From an uncultured Pseudohongiella sp. (lineage in GTDB: Bacteria; Pseudomonadota; Gammaproteobacteria; Pseudomonadales; Pseudohongiellaceae): a stretch of DNA of 64,000 bases. Each line of letters opens with the position of its first letter. Position 1 is the first letter of the stretch. This document shows, one piece after another, positions 10,322-19,973 of the stretch. Below the pieces are notes generated by a model that saw only the letters and a program-made list of their open reading frames with translations, ran no database searches and was not told the DNA's origin. Made by a program: the position numbers and the translations under genes. The stretch is taken from NCBI GenBank assembly GCA_951812715.1, contig OX638323.1, forward strand, positions 496,001-560,000, in the 5' to 3' direction.

Positions 10322-10398
10322 ATTATCGCAAAACAAAAGCGTGGTTTTGTCGTTTCCCGAATTCAATGGCTTGCGCCACTGAAATACATGCGCCCGCC
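10322..10398. repeat. Dispersed intergenic repeat, family 1, copy 2
   Basis: This is the partner of 6865-6948, with a shared 15-base beginning and shared CAATGGCTTGCG. The rest of the aroC-prmB gap (10399-10505) holds a small hairpin (CGCTTC/GAAGCG) and no gene I can support. Confidence 0.6.
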
Positions 10399-10505
10399 CC
10401 TGCGAGCGCTTCGGCTTCACTGAAGCGTGAATTCTTGCTCCTGCCAAACAGTCGGCGCCACATTCATGTGCCACGCGCAAGCTCTGATAAATCAAGGCTT
10501 TTACA

Positions 10506-11378
10506 CTATTTTCCCGCAAGCTTTTTGAGTTTGGAGTGGTTCAGGGCGCATACGCCGGCGCCGCCGTGTTCGAATTCGAGCCAGAGAAACGACGATTCAG
10601 AAAAGTGGTTTTGCAGTTCATCGGCGCTGTATCCCGTCTCCAGAATCAGCCAGCCGCCGGGACCGAGCCGGTTCGCCGCCTGCTCCAGCAGCCGCGCGAC
10701 GATGTCGATGCCGTCCGCGCCGCCATCCAGTCCCAACGCGGGTTCATGGCGATATTCAGGCGGCAACCGCTCCAGCTCTTCCCGCGACACATAGGGCGGA
10801 TTGGCCACTATAAGGTCAAAGTCTCCGGCAAGCGCTGCAAATAGATCGGATTGCCGCGTCACTACCCGCTCTTCGAGACCGTGCAGCCGAATGTTGTCCC
10901 GCGCCAACTCCAGCGCGACCGCGGAAATGTCCGCGAGCACGACCTCGCTGCTGGGAAACCGCAAGGCGCAGGCGATGCCGATACAGCCGCCGCCGCAGCA
11001 AAGGTCGAGAATTCTGCCGGGGTTGCCGCTGAGCAAAGGCTCGAAGCCGCCGGTAATCAATTCGGCGATCGGCGAGCGCGGAATCAACGCCCGCCGGTCA
11101 CAATGGAATTCATATCCCGCGAACCAGGCCTTGCCGAGCAGATAAGCAGTGGGAATACGTTGCCGTATACGCGCTCGGGCCAGTTGTTCCAGCCGTTCGG
11201 CCTCTGCCGGCGCGAGTTCCCGGTTCTGCTCCGCGACAGACAGCAGGTAATCCAGTCCAAGCGAGCCGAAAACCAGAAACACCGCCTCGTCATAGGCATT
11301 ATTCGTGCCGTGGCCGCAGTAGATGCCGGCGGCGGCGAATTGTCCGGCAAGTCGTGTTATGTAGTCCTGCAATAGCAT
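10506..11378 (-). CDS. prmB: Ribosomal protein uL3 glutamine N5-methyltransferase
   Basis: PrmB methylates a glutamine of ribosomal protein L3 using S-adenosylmethionine. The SAM-binding motif is ILDLCCGGGCIGIA, and the catalytic NPPY motif is in FDLIVANPPYVSREE, followed by the EYRHEPALGLDGGADG stretch typical of PrmB/PrmC. The ATG at 11378 gives 290 residues. The frame is open much further upstream, but that part is antisense to folE. Neighbouring aroC on one side is common in Pseudomonas-like genomes and favours PrmB over PrmC. It is divergent from folE. Confidence 0.94.
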   Translation of the reverse strand: MLLQDYITRLAGQFAAAGIYCGHGTNNAYDEAVFLVFGSLGLDYLLSVAEQNRELAPAEAERLEQLARARIRQRIPTAYLLGKAWFAGYEFHCDRRALIPRSPIAELITGGFEPLLSGNPGRILDLCCGGGCIGIACALRFPSSEVVLADISAVALELARDNIRLHGLEERVVTRQSDLFAALAGDFDLIVANPPYVSREELERLPPEYRHEPALGLDGGADGIDIVARLLEQAANRLGPGGWLILETGYSADELQNHFSESSFLWLEFEHGGAGVCALNHSKLKKLAGK

Positions 11379-11498
11379 GTTCGAATTCTTTCCGGCAGGC
11401 GGCCGGTCGGCCGGCAGCTTTTGCGCTGGTCCGACCCGCCGCGGGCGCCTTGATGATATGATTGCGCGCTGTCGTTTGCGACCGGGCAAACGGAAATC

Positions 11499-12071
11499 AT
11501 GCGCAATGCGGGTACTGGAAAGATGCGGGAACTGGAACGGGCGTATGCCTCGATATTGAACGCGATCGGCGAGGACTCCGATCGGGATGGGCTGCGGAAA
11601 ACGCCGCAACGAGCGGCGGAGGCGTTCAGGTTTCTGACCCGGGGCTATGGTCAGGACGTTGCCGAAGTGGTCAATGAGGCGCTGTATCCTTCGTCGAGCG
11701 ATGAGATGGTAATCGTCAAGAACATCGAGATGTACAGTATCTGCGAACACCATTTGCTGCCCTTCATCGGTAAATGCCATGTGGCCTACGTGCCGGACGG
11801 CAAGGTGCTGGGCTTGTCGAAGATCGCTCGGCTGGTGGATGTTTTCGCCCGCCGTTTGCAGATTCAGGAAAATCTCACCCAACAGATCGCGAATTGTATT
11901 CAGGAAACCACCGGCGCCAAGGGCGTGGCGGCGATCGTCGAAGCGCAGCATATGTGCATGATGATGCGCGGAGTGGAAAAACAGAATTCGGTGATGACTA
12001 CATCGTGCATGCTTGGCGCATTCCGCAGCCGCGCTTCCACCCGCAGCGAATTCCTGTCATTGCTGCGCTGA
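11499..12071 (+). CDS. folE: GTP cyclohydrolase I
   Basis: FolE converts GTP to 7,8-dihydroneopterin triphosphate, the first step to folate. Zinc ligands are visible: Cys82 and His85 in [14 protein letters not shown], and Cys153 in [11 protein letters not shown]. At 190 residues it matches the short FolE1 form. The start could be the ATG at 11499 or the one at 11523; the first has a GGAAA-type site at better spacing. The 3' end overlaps the convergent DUF4892 gene by 15 bp. Confidence 0.97.
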   Translation: MRNAGTGKMRELERAYASILNAIGEDSDRDGLRKTPQRAAEAFRFLTRGYGQDVAEVVNEALYPSSSDEMVIVKNIEMYSICEHHLLPFIGKCHVAYVPDGKVLGLSKIARLVDVFARRLQIQENLTQQIANCIQETTGAKGVAAIVEAQHMCMMMRGVEKQNSVMTTSCMLGAFRSRASTRSEFLSLLR

Positions 12072-12980
12072 TCGCAGTACTAGCTCTACCCGCTCGGCGC
12101 AGTTGCCGCCAACGCATAGCGGCGCCAGCGGACCCAGGCCTCTTGCCGTCAAGCGCACGGCGTCGATGCCCTGGCCGAGCAGCGCCTGTCGCACCGCTTC
12201 GGCCCGACTTTCGCTGCGGACCAGCAATTCTTCAAGATCGCCCTCCCCTTGCAGATGGGCGACAAGGTACAGGTGCAGGTCCGGGTCCAGCCGCATCAAT
12301 TCCGCGACTTCTTCCAGGTCGGCGCCGGCGGCAAGCCGGTCATCGGCCTCGAATGTCAGTTCTTGCAAGACGATGCCGCCAAATTCACGCAATTGTTGCA
12401 GCATGAATGCCGGATCTGCCTGGGTGGGGACGGCCGCGGCGGCAACGGGTTCGATGATTTCAAGATAGGCCAGCAACTGGCGGTTGATACGGGTGATTAC
12501 ATAGGCCGAAATATAGAAAAGCCCGGCAGGTTCCGACCCCATCGCCAGATAGAACTGGTTCCGCACCGGCCCGTACAGGATGCGGCTGCCGAATATGTCA
12601 TTGGCCCAGTATTCGCTGCTGCCGCAGGCGCGGCCGGCGCAGGTGAAAAGCTCGCGATAGCCGCGCAAGCGCATCTGCTCGACGAAAAAGTCGTAAACAT
12701 CCTGACCGGAATAACTGTTCGGAACTTGGTACAGTATCCGGGTCAACTTTCCCCGCACCCGCTCCGATGCTTCCGGCGCCACCTGGCCGCGAGCGCTTTG
12801 CAGGCTGCCGAGCACGACTCGGTAGTTAGTGTTCTCGATCGTCTCGAGCTCGCTGATTTCCGATTCGGGAAAGCCCGTGAAAAGCGCGTGATCGGCGAGA
12901 TTTCCGGACTGCTGGGCGCCGACGCCGCCAGCCAGCAGCAGCAACGGCCAGAATGTATGAACAAGGTATCGGGTCTGCAT
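12057..12980 (-). CDS. DUF4892-type exported protein with OmpA-like C-terminal domain
   Basis: A 307-residue secreted protein. The first 22 residues form a signal peptide ending GVGAQ. The middle part (about 40-175) resembles DUF4892 proteins, with the two cysteines in [16 protein letters not shown] as a probable disulfide. Residues about 205-305 look like a diverged OmpA/MotB fold: [22 protein letters not shown], then HLQGEGD and [18 protein letters not shown]. This suggests a periplasmic or outer-membrane protein that contacts peptidoglycan. The specific role is unknown. It overlaps folE by 15 bp tail to tail, so no terminator separates them. Confidence 0.75.
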   Translation of the reverse strand: MQTRYLVHTFWPLLLLAGGVGAQQSGNLADHALFTGFPESEISELETIENTNYRVVLGSLQSARGQVAPEASERVRGKLTRILYQVPNSYSGQDVYDFFVEQMRLRGYRELFTCAGRACGSSEYWANDIFGSRILYGPVRNQFYLAMGSEPAGLFYISAYVITRINRQLLAYLEIIEPVAAAAVPTQADPAFMLQQLREFGGIVLQELTFEADDRLAAGADLEEVAELMRLDPDLHLYLVAHLQGEGDLEELLVRSESRAEAVRQALLGQGIDAVRLTARGLGPLAPLCVGGNCAERVELVLRSAQQ

Positions 12981-13004
12981 CGCGACTACCCCATATCTTG
13001 CGAA

Positions 13005-13460
13005 TCAAGTGTCGGAATCGTCAGGGGCGGCCTTCCTTGACGAGGTCCTTTTGCGAGTGGTTTTCTTCGCCGGCGCTTGTGTTTCCGGTTCGGAAGCCGC
13101 TTCCTGCTCGGCGATGGGCGCCGTCTCCGCTACGGTTTCGGAATCCTCCTCGGCTGATCCCGGCGGATCATCCTGCCCGGCTGTGCCCGGAAAGTCCGAG
13201 AACGGGAAAGGCCTTTGCTCCCGGTTAGAGGTCGCGAACCGCAAAATCTCGTGAATGTACGCGGTCAGGGTCGCCGCCAAATCTCGCAGATTCCGATTGT
13301 CCTCGCCGGTGAAAATCGTGAACAGGGCTTGCGCCAAACCAAGTATGACCACCAGCGGCCCAACGATCAGGGCGAATATGAGCAGGAACAGCAATACCAA
13401 AGCCACCCGACTCCAGATTGCCGGATTCTTCCACGGACTGGCATTCGAGTTATCTGACAT
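13005..13460 (-). CDS. DUF4389 membrane protein
   Basis: A 151-residue protein with a short N-terminus, one or two membrane helices (about 18-48, LVLLFLLIFALIVGPLVVIL), a conserved segment LAQALFTIFTGEDNRNLR, and a long acidic/Thr/Lys-rich tail ending in a basic patch (KKTTRKRTSSRK). This pattern fits DUF4389, often found beside gpsA in Pseudomonas relatives. Its start overlaps the gpsA stop by 11 bp, so the two are coupled. Function is not known. Confidence 0.75.
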   Translation of the reverse strand: MSDNSNASPWKNPAIWSRVALVLLFLLIFALIVGPLVVILGLAQALFTIFTGEDNRNLRDLAATLTAYIHEILRFATSNREQRPFPFSDFPGTAGQDDPPGSAEEDSETVAETAPIAEQEAASEPETQAPAKKTTRKRTSSRKAAPDDSDT

Positions 13461-14499
13461 CTGTGCACCTCAAGGTCTTGTCTTCACCGACGGCGAACTC
13501 CACATCGAGCGCCTGTTCGCTGAGCATTAGCGAGGACAGAATGCTGCCGATCGATTCCTGTTCGCAAATGATCCGATACAGGCCCTGCGCCAGCGGCATG
13601 TAAACGCCCAGTTCTTCCGCTTTCCGGGCTACCAGTTTAACCGTGTTGACGCCTTCCGCAACCTGTCCCACTTCTTTCGCGGCCTGTTCGACATCCTTGC
13701 CCTGGCCGAGGGCAAATCCGATCCGATAGTTGCGGCTCAATGGCGTGGAACTGGTTACCACCAGGTCACCCACGCCGGAAAGCCCGAGAAAGGTCATGGG
13801 GTCGGCGCCGAGTTCGCGCCCGAATCGGGCCATTTCGGTCAACGCGCGGGTCACCAGCATGCTGTTGGTATTGTGACCCATGCCCAGGGCGGCGGCGATG
13901 CCGGCGATAATGGCATAGATGTTTTTCAACGAGCCGCCAAGCTCAACGCCGAGCATGTCGTCGTTAGCATAGACCCGAAAGGACTCCGAGCGCAGCAGCA
14001 CGCGCACACTTTCGCGCACGGCTTCATCGTCGCTGGCGATGACCGTTCCGGTCAGATGCCCTGCCGCGATTTCACGAGCCAGGTTGGGGCCGCTGAGTAC
14101 GCCAACCCGCGCCTGGGGCGCTTCCTGCTGCAAGATCTGGCTCATGAGCAGGAAACTGCTCGCCTCAATGCCCTTGGTGCCGGTGATCAGCATCGCGTCG
14201 GGGGAAACATGGGAAACCATTTCCCGCACCACGGCGCGAAAGCTGGAACTTGGTACGGCGACGAAGATCAATTCCGCGGCGGCTACCGACGATGCCATGT
14301 CATCCGATGCCAGGACACGGGGATTGATTTCGTAGCCGGGCAGATATTGCGGATTTTCCCGCCGGTTGTTGACATCCTGGGCGAGTTCATCGCTTCGCAT
14401 CCAGAAACTGACATTGCAGCCGTTTCTGGCGGTTATATTGGCGATGACCGTGCCGAAACTGCCGCCCCCGATCACCGCTACCTTTTCAATCCGCTTCAT
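13450..14499 (-). CDS. gpsA: Glycerol-3-phosphate dehydrogenase [NAD(P)+]
   Basis: GpsA reduces dihydroxyacetone phosphate to sn-glycerol 3-phosphate for phospholipid synthesis. The dinucleotide site is AVIGGGSFGTVIA, the catalytic lysine lies in GGSLKNIYAI, and the C-terminal ALTEMARFGRELGADPMTF stretch is typical. The ATG at 14499 gives 349 residues. The frame continues upstream to 14607, but those codons lie inside a dispersed intergenic repeat and are not conserved gpsA sequence. Confidence 0.97.
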   Translation of the reverse strand: MKRIEKVAVIGGGSFGTVIANITARNGCNVSFWMRSDELAQDVNNRRENPQYLPGYEINPRVLASDDMASSVAAAELIFVAVPSSSFRAVVREMVSHVSPDAMLITGTKGIEASSFLLMSQILQQEAPQARVGVLSGPNLAREIAAGHLTGTVIASDDEAVRESVRVLLRSESFRVYANDDMLGVELGGSLKNIYAIIAGIAAALGMGHNTNSMLVTRALTEMARFGRELGADPMTFLGLSGVGDLVVTSSTPLSRNYRIGFALGQGKDVEQAAKEVGQVAEGVNTVKLVARKAEELGVYMPLAQGLYRIICEQESIGSILSSLMLSEQALDVEFAVGEDKTLRCTDVR

Positions 14500-14509
14500 G
14501 GGTGAGGCG

Positions 14510-14685
14510 CGGCCGGCAAAGCACGGTTTTTTGAGTACCGAACGACTTGCAATGGGCGAGGACAAGCGATTACGAAGTGTAAGCTCCGTGCGCGGGCCGA
14601 GCGCCACCGGACTGTGCTCGATGGCCGGGCTGACAAGACTGGGGTTCGGCGAAGCCGAACGAATCGCGTCAGGAAGGGCATGTAC
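14510..14685 (-). repeat. Dispersed intergenic repeat, family 2, copy 1 (upstream of gpsA)
   Basis: Read on the minus strand, this matches the plus strand at 59328-59503 almost without gaps. The best-conserved part includes CACAG-CCGGTGGCGC and CTTGTCCTCGCCC. I estimate by eye 65-80 percent identity along the length. Both copies sit just upstream of a gene start and in the same orientation relative to that gene. No frame is open in both copies, so it is unlikely to encode a protein. The rest of the gpsA-nuoN gap (14686-14842) shows nothing I can name. Confidence 0.7.
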
Positions 14686-14842
14686 GAACCGAAACAGAGC
14701 CAGTTTTGCACTGGTCGGCGAAACCTCGAAGTTACTTCAAGCATGACCTGCTCGAATCAAACACCGGTAATAAGTCGTCCATAGCTCGGAACTCGCAATC
14801 ATTGATACCACAGACCGCTTCTCCTAACAAAAGTATAGAATG

Positions 14843-16315
14843 TCACAGAGCGATACTTTCGATCAGACTCATCAGCGAAGCCGGGTATACTCCGAATAAA
14901 ACCAGCAGCACGAACAAAACCAACACAATCGAAAAACCGGCTGTTCCCTGCCGCAATTGCGGCGCGCCTTCCGGCTCCGGCAGCAACATGCGGTAAACGA
15001 TGCGCAAGTAGTAATACAGCCCGATACCACTGCCGACGACCAGGGCGGCGAGCAGCAGCCACAAGCCCGATTCCACTCCCGCCAGCACCAGGTAGAACTT
15101 GCCGATGAAGCCCGCGGTGAGGGGAATTCCCGCCAACGAGAGCAACATGCCGGTAAATGCGGCCGCCAGCCAGGGGCGTCGCCAGAACAGGCCCTGATAG
15201 TCGCTGATGCAGTCTCTTTCCAGGGCATCCGAGGACAGCAGCGAGACGACGCCGAATGCGCCGAGGGTCATGACTACATACGCGAAAAGATAAAAGCTCA
15301 CCGCTTCGATGCTGATCGGCCCTTCCGCGTAAAAGGCGGCAATGATCGCGATCAGCAGGTAACCCATGTGGGCAATCGAGGAATAGGCAAGTATTCGCTT
15401 TATATTATCCTGCAACAAGGCGAGCAGGTTGCCGGCGATGATGGAAAGCAGCGCCAACAATGAAAATACGATCACCACCGGGGCGATGCCGAGGCTTCTG
15501 GTTTCCACCACAACGCGCAGCAAGACGATGAAAACGGCGATCTTGCCGATCGTCGCCAGATAGGCGGTCGCCGGCGCCGGCGCGCCGTCGTATACGTCGG
15601 GCGTCCAGATGTGAAATGGAAACAGGGACAACTTGAAAGCCACACCGGCCGAGACCAGCAACAGCGCGACCACGGAATATTCGACTCCCGGCCCCGCCGG
15701 CAGCCCGCCCAGTCCGGCAAAAGCGAGACTGCCGGTCTCGGCATAGATCAGCGCCGCGCCGAACAGGATCATCGCCGTGGAAACCGCGGACAGGATCAGA
15801 TACTTCACCGCCGACTCGAGCGCGCGACTGTTTGCCTTGCGCTTGCTGTGCGCGGGATAGGCCAACATGCCGTACAGCGACATGCTCAAGGTTTCCAGCC
15901 CCAGCAACAGGCTCGCGAAATGGTTGGCTCCGGCGAGCACTACAGCCCCGAGAGTGGCCAATGACAGCAACAGGAAGAATTCCTCGCGCTGGTCATCGAA
16001 TTCGGTCCAGTAGTTGTGACTGAGCAGGCTTACGCCAACTGCCGCGGCGCAGATCAGCACGGTAAAGAACTGGGCGTAGGCGTCCATCGTCAGTAATGGC
16101 GCCGCTTCCGGCGCTGGACCGGTTAACAGGCGCTTGGCGAGCAGTGCGGCGAGCAGCAGACCCGCGACCGTCGAGCCGAGGACAAACGGATAATTTCGTT
16201 TCACGCCGATCGCCATCATGACCCAGATCGATGTCGCGGTAACGGCAAGCAAGGGCAACAGGGGAATTAGGTCCCCCGCGCTCATCGTGTAGCCGGCGTA
16301 GTCCAGTGGCGTCAT
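14843..16315 (-). CDS. nuoN: NADH-quinone oxidoreductase subunit N
   Basis: NuoN is one of the three antiporter-like membrane subunits of complex I that pump protons. The 490-residue protein is almost all membrane helices, with the conserved GLETLSMSLYGMLA (TM5 glutamate), the LSLFPFHIWTPDVYDGAP motif, and KRILAYSSIAHMGYLL. It is the last gene of the nuo operon; its start overlaps the nuoM stop by 4 bp. Confidence 0.97.
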   Translation of the reverse strand: MTPLDYAGYTMSAGDLIPLLPLLAVTATSIWVMMAIGVKRNYPFVLGSTVAGLLLAALLAKRLLTGPAPEAAPLLTMDAYAQFFTVLICAAAVGVSLLSHNYWTEFDDQREEFFLLLSLATLGAVVLAGANHFASLLLGLETLSMSLYGMLAYPAHSKRKANSRALESAVKYLILSAVSTAMILFGAALIYAETGSLAFAGLGGLPAGPGVEYSVVALLLVSAGVAFKLSLFPFHIWTPDVYDGAPAPATAYLATIGKIAVFIVLLRVVVETRSLGIAPVVIVFSLLALLSIIAGNLLALLQDNIKRILAYSSIAHMGYLLIAIIAAFYAEGPISIEAVSFYLFAYVVMTLGAFGVVSLLSSDALERDCISDYQGLFWRRPWLAAAFTGMLLSLAGIPLTAGFIGKFYLVLAGVESGLWLLLAALVVGSGIGLYYYLRIVYRMLLPEPEGAPQLRQGTAGFSIVLVLFVLLVLFGVYPASLMSLIESIAL

Positions 16316-17811
16316 GGCTGCAATGCTCCGACTGCCGCGGCGCCGGCCTGGCTTTCCAGCAGCGCCTGCAAGGTCGGCGCGGAAAGATCGAGGAAGGATT
16401 GCGGATACACTCCCATCCAGACCAGGCCCGCCATCATGGCGGCGTAAAAGGCCATTTCCCGATTGTCGAGATCGAGCAGGCGGCTGCCGTCGAATGCGCT
16501 GTCCGAGTACTTACCATGGAAGATCTTCTGGATCACCCAAAGCGAGTAGACCGAAGCGAAAATCAGGCCGAAGGCGGAAATGATCGTAAGCACCTGATTA
16601 GCCTGGAAAGCGCCCAGCAAGGCGAGAAACTCGCCGATGAAATTGCCCAGGCCCGGCATGCCCAGTGCGGCGATGGAAAAGAACAGCGCCACCGCCGACA
16701 TGCGCGGTACGCGGCCCCAGAATCCACCCATTTCATGCATGTTGCGGGTATGGATGCGATGTTGCAGGGCGCCGGCGAGCATGAACAAGGCGGCCGAGCT
16801 GAGTCCGTGGGCGAGCATCGTCATCACCGCGCCTTGCAGGGCCAATTCGTTCCAGGCGTATACGCCCAGGGTAACGAAACCCATGTGACTGACGCTGGTG
16901 TAGGCGATCAGCCGCTTGATGTCCGACTGGGCGAACGCCACCTTGGCGCAATACAGGATACTGATGGCAGCCAGGGTCATGGCGAAGGGCGCGAATTCGG
17001 CGGCGGCGTTCGGGAACAGGGGCACGGCGAAGCGCACCAGCCCGTAGGCGCCGGTCTTGAGCAATACGCCAGCGAGAATGATGCTGCCGGCGCTTGGCGC
17101 CTGGCTGTGAGCGTCGGGCAACCAGTTGTGGAACGGCACGCTGGGAAGTTTAGTGGCGAAGCCGATGAAGAAACCGAGCATGACCCACATTTCCATGCTT
17201 CGGTTCATACCCACGTTGAGCAGGTCCTGGTACGCGAAACTGAAAAAGCCGAATTGTAGATAGTGGAACCAGGCCAGCACCACGATCGAGACGAGCATGA
17301 TCAGGCCGCTCACCTGGGTGAATATGAAGAACTTCTTGGCCGCGTAGAATTTGTTCTCATGCCCCCAGATCGCGATGATGAAATACATCGGGATCAGCAT
17401 CACTTCCCAGAAAAAGAAGAACAGGAACAGATCCAGCGCGGTGAATATTCCGACCACTCCCGCCAGGGTCCAGAGCAGGTTGAAATAGAAGAATCCCGCG
17501 CGTTCCGTGATTTCCGACCAGGCCGAACCGACCGCGACTATGCCGAGAAAAGCCGTCAGCAGAAGCAGCAACAGGGAAAACCCGTCGGCCGCGAATTGCA
17601 GGGAAATGCCGAAGCGCGGCAGCCAGGCGTGATTGTATGCGGCCAGCCAGCCGTTTTCCGGGGTGGCGCTGAGCAGGCTCAACATCAACAGCAATTCAAT
17701 TGCCAGCACCGCCAGGGCGATCCAGCGCGGCAAGGCGGGATTGATGCGCTCGCTGAACCAGGCCAGCAGACCGCCGATGAACAAGAGAGCGATGAGCAGC
17801 GTCAGGATCAC
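16312..17811 (-). CDS. nuoM: NADH-quinone oxidoreductase subunit M
   Basis: NuoM is the second antiporter-like proton-pumping subunit of complex I. It has 499 residues and about 14 predicted helices. Key features are FFFWEVMLIPMYFIIAIWGHE (conserved TM5 glutamate), KLPSVPFHNWLPDAHSQAP and KRLIAYTSVSHMGFVTLG with a functional lysine. It overlaps nuoL and nuoN by 4 bp each, the usual arrangement for this operon. Confidence 0.98.
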   Translation of the reverse strand: MILTLLIALLFIGGLLAWFSERINPALPRWIALAVLAIELLLMLSLLSATPENGWLAAYNHAWLPRFGISLQFAADGFSLLLLLLTAFLGIVAVGSAWSEITERAGFFYFNLLWTLAGVVGIFTALDLFLFFFFWEVMLIPMYFIIAIWGHENKFYAAKKFFIFTQVSGLIMLVSIVVLAWFHYLQFGFFSFAYQDLLNVGMNRSMEMWVMLGFFIGFATKLPSVPFHNWLPDAHSQAPSAGSIILAGVLLKTGAYGLVRFAVPLFPNAAAEFAPFAMTLAAISILYCAKVAFAQSDIKRLIAYTSVSHMGFVTLGVYAWNELALQGAVMTMLAHGLSSAALFMLAGALQHRIHTRNMHEMGGFWGRVPRMSAVALFFSIAALGMPGLGNFIGEFLALLGAFQANQVLTIISAFGLIFASVYSLWVIQKIFHGKYSDSAFDGSRLLDLDNREMAFYAAMMAGLVWMGVYPQSFLDLSAPTLQALLESQAGAAAVGALQP

Positions 17812-19658
17812 AGCAGCACTCCAACCGAGATCAGGGCCACGAGGCCGGCGGCCATCGACAACACGTACCAGCGCAGATAACCGGTCTGGGTGCGCACGAT
17901 CAGCAGATGACCCGCCCGACTCAATGCCGCCAGCATGTCATAAAAGGCATCGATAATATCTTTCGCATTGACCCGCGCCAGATACAGAAACGGATTGACG
18001 AACAGGAAGTCGTACAGTCGGTCCATGCCCCAGCCACTGTTCCAGAACCGGTGCAAGGCGCGGGAACCCGGCAAGGACATGAGTTTCTCCGCGGAAAGGA
18101 TGCCTGAACCGTAAAACAGATAACTGATTGCTATGCCGAACAAAGGCAGCGCGATCATGACGCCATGCATGAAGGCGCTGATGTGATGCTCTTCATGCTC
18201 GGCCCCATGACTGAAGACTGCGTCGAGCGGCACCGGAATCCAGCCGCCGAACAGCGACAGCGCCATCAATATGAACAACGGCAAGGCAATGTTGAGACCC
18301 TTCACTTCCTTGGCGTCGTGATGCCCCCTGCTCTCGCCGAAAAAGACCACGAAGAACAGGCGAAAAGTGTAGATGCCGGTAAAGAAGGCTCCGATGACGC
18401 CGCCGAGCCACAGCCAGAGCCCCTGCCCTTCGACTTCGAGCGCGGCGATCAGGATTTCGTCCTTGCTGAAATAGCCGGAAGTATAGGGAAACGCCGTCAG
18501 CGCGAGTCCGCCGATGAGAAAGCACAGGAACCCGACCGGAAGCTGTTTGCGTTTCGCCCCCATGCGAAAGATGTCCTGCTCGTGATGCAGGCTGAGAATG
18601 ACCGCGCCGGCGCCCAGGAAAAGCAACGCCTTGAAGAAGGCGTGAGTCATCAGGTGGAAAATCGCGCCGGACCAGGCGCCGACGCCGAGGCCCAGGAACA
18701 TGTAACCGATCTGGGAAACCGTCGAATACGCGAGGATGCGCTTGATGTCGTTCTGGGTCATGGCGGTGAATCCGGCCATGAGCAAGGTAATCAGTCCGAC
18801 CCAGGCAACCAGCAACTGCACATTGGGCGCCAGCTCGAACAGGGTGTGCGTGCGGGCGATCAGGTAAACGCCTGCCGTGACCATGGTGGCGGCGTGAATC
18901 AGGGCGCTGATCGGCGTCGGGCCCGCCATGGCGTCGGGCAGCCAGGTCTGCAGGGGCAACTGGGCCGACTTGCCGACCGCGCCGCCGAGCAGCAACAGCG
19001 CGGTGATCGCCGGCAAGGCTGAGCCGACCGCCCATTCCGCCTCGGCCGCGTGCAGCATGTCCTGGATATTCAGGGTGCCGAGTTGGGCGAACAGCAGGAA
19101 CAGGCCGATTGCCATGGCGGTATCGCCCACGCGGGTGACGACGAAAGCCTTGCGCGCCGCGTAGCCATTGTACGGGTCGTCATACCAGAACCCGATCAGC
19201 AGATAACTGCACAGACCGACGCCTTCCCAGCCCAGGTACAGCAAGAGCAGATTGTCGCCAAGCACCAGCAGCAACATGGCGAAGACGAACAGGTTCATGT
19301 AGCAGAAGAAGCGGCTGAAATCGGGGTCGTCCGCCATATAGCCGGTGGAATAAACGTGGATCAGGAAGCCCACTCCGGTAATGACGAGGATCATCACCAG
19401 CGACAATCCATCGAGATACAGGTTGATGCCGGGGTCGAAGCCGGCCACGGACATCCACATCCAGATCGGCACGGTGTGGCTTTCCAGGCCCGACTGCAGG
19501 AAACTGACCGCCACCAGCGCCGCGACGACAAAGGACAGGCCGATGCTGCCGGCGCCGATCCAGCCGGCGGGGCCCTTGGCCAGTTTGCCCTCGGCAAGCG
19601 CCAGGATCAGAAAACCCAGCAATGGAAACGTCGGCAACAGCCAGATCAGATCAAGCAC
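17808..19658 (-). CDS. nuoL: NADH-quinone oxidoreductase subunit L
   Basis: NuoL is the distal antiporter-like subunit, with the long lateral helix along the membrane arm. The 616 residues match E. coli (613). Visible motifs are LLYLGWEGVGLCSYLLIGFW, KSAQLPLQTWLPDAMAGPTP and KRILAYSTVSQIGYMFLGLG. The C-terminal part holds the lateral helix and a final transmembrane anchor. It starts 6 bp after nuoK and overlaps nuoM by 4 bp. Confidence 0.98.
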   Translation of the reverse strand: MLDLIWLLPTFPLLGFLILALAEGKLAKGPAGWIGAGSIGLSFVVAALVAVSFLQSGLESHTVPIWMWMSVAGFDPGINLYLDGLSLVMILVITGVGFLIHVYSTGYMADDPDFSRFFCYMNLFVFAMLLLVLGDNLLLLYLGWEGVGLCSYLLIGFWYDDPYNGYAARKAFVVTRVGDTAMAIGLFLLFAQLGTLNIQDMLHAAEAEWAVGSALPAITALLLLGGAVGKSAQLPLQTWLPDAMAGPTPISALIHAATMVTAGVYLIARTHTLFELAPNVQLLVAWVGLITLLMAGFTAMTQNDIKRILAYSTVSQIGYMFLGLGVGAWSGAIFHLMTHAFFKALLFLGAGAVILSLHHEQDIFRMGAKRKQLPVGFLCFLIGGLALTAFPYTSGYFSKDEILIAALEVEGQGLWLWLGGVIGAFFTGIYTFRLFFVVFFGESRGHHDAKEVKGLNIALPLFILMALSLFGGWIPVPLDAVFSHGAEHEEHHISAFMHGVMIALPLFGIAISYLFYGSGILSAEKLMSLPGSRALHRFWNSGWGMDRLYDFLFVNPFLYLARVNAKDIIDAFYDMLAALSRAGHLLIVRTQTGYLRWYVLSMAAGLVALISVGVLL

Positions 19659-19664
19659 CGGTCC

Positions 19665-19973
19665 TTATCCTTTCAATTCACTGAGCACATTGATGTCGAC
19701 GGTCTGGAAGCGCCGGTACATCTGGATGATCAGGCCCAGGCCGACGGCGACTTCCGCCGCGGCCAAAGTCAGAATCAGCACGAACATGATCTGCCCGTCC
19801 GCCTGCTCCCAGCGCGAACCGGCGACGATGAACGCCAGCCCGCAGGCGTTGAGCATGACTTCCAGCGACATCAGCACGAACACGATATTGCGCCGGGTGA
19901 GCACGCCGATCAGACCCAGCGAGAACAGGATTCCCGCCAGGATCAAACCGTGCTCGACCGGAATTGCTCCCAT
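19665..19973 (-). CDS. nuoK: NADH-quinone oxidoreductase subunit K
   Basis: NuoK is a small three-helix membrane subunit of complex I with two buried glutamates needed for proton transfer. It has 102 residues (E. coli 100). The glutamates lie in [14 protein letters not shown] and in [12 protein letters not shown]. The ATG at 19973 overlaps the nuoJ stop by one base. The longer open frame upstream is antisense or out of frame to nuoJ and is not part of the gene. Confidence 0.97.
   Translation of the reverse strand: MGAIPVEHGLILAGILFSLGLIGVLTRRNIVFVLMSLEVMLNACGLAFIVAGSRWEQADGQIMFVLILTLAAAEVAVGLGLIIQMYRRFQTVDINVLSELKG

Noticed and set aside
10322..10505. An integron attC site or a phage attachment site in the aroC-prmB gap
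   Set aside because: No attC core consensus, no integrase gene and no duplicated tRNA end could be found; the sequence is better described as a dispersed repeat with small hairpins.
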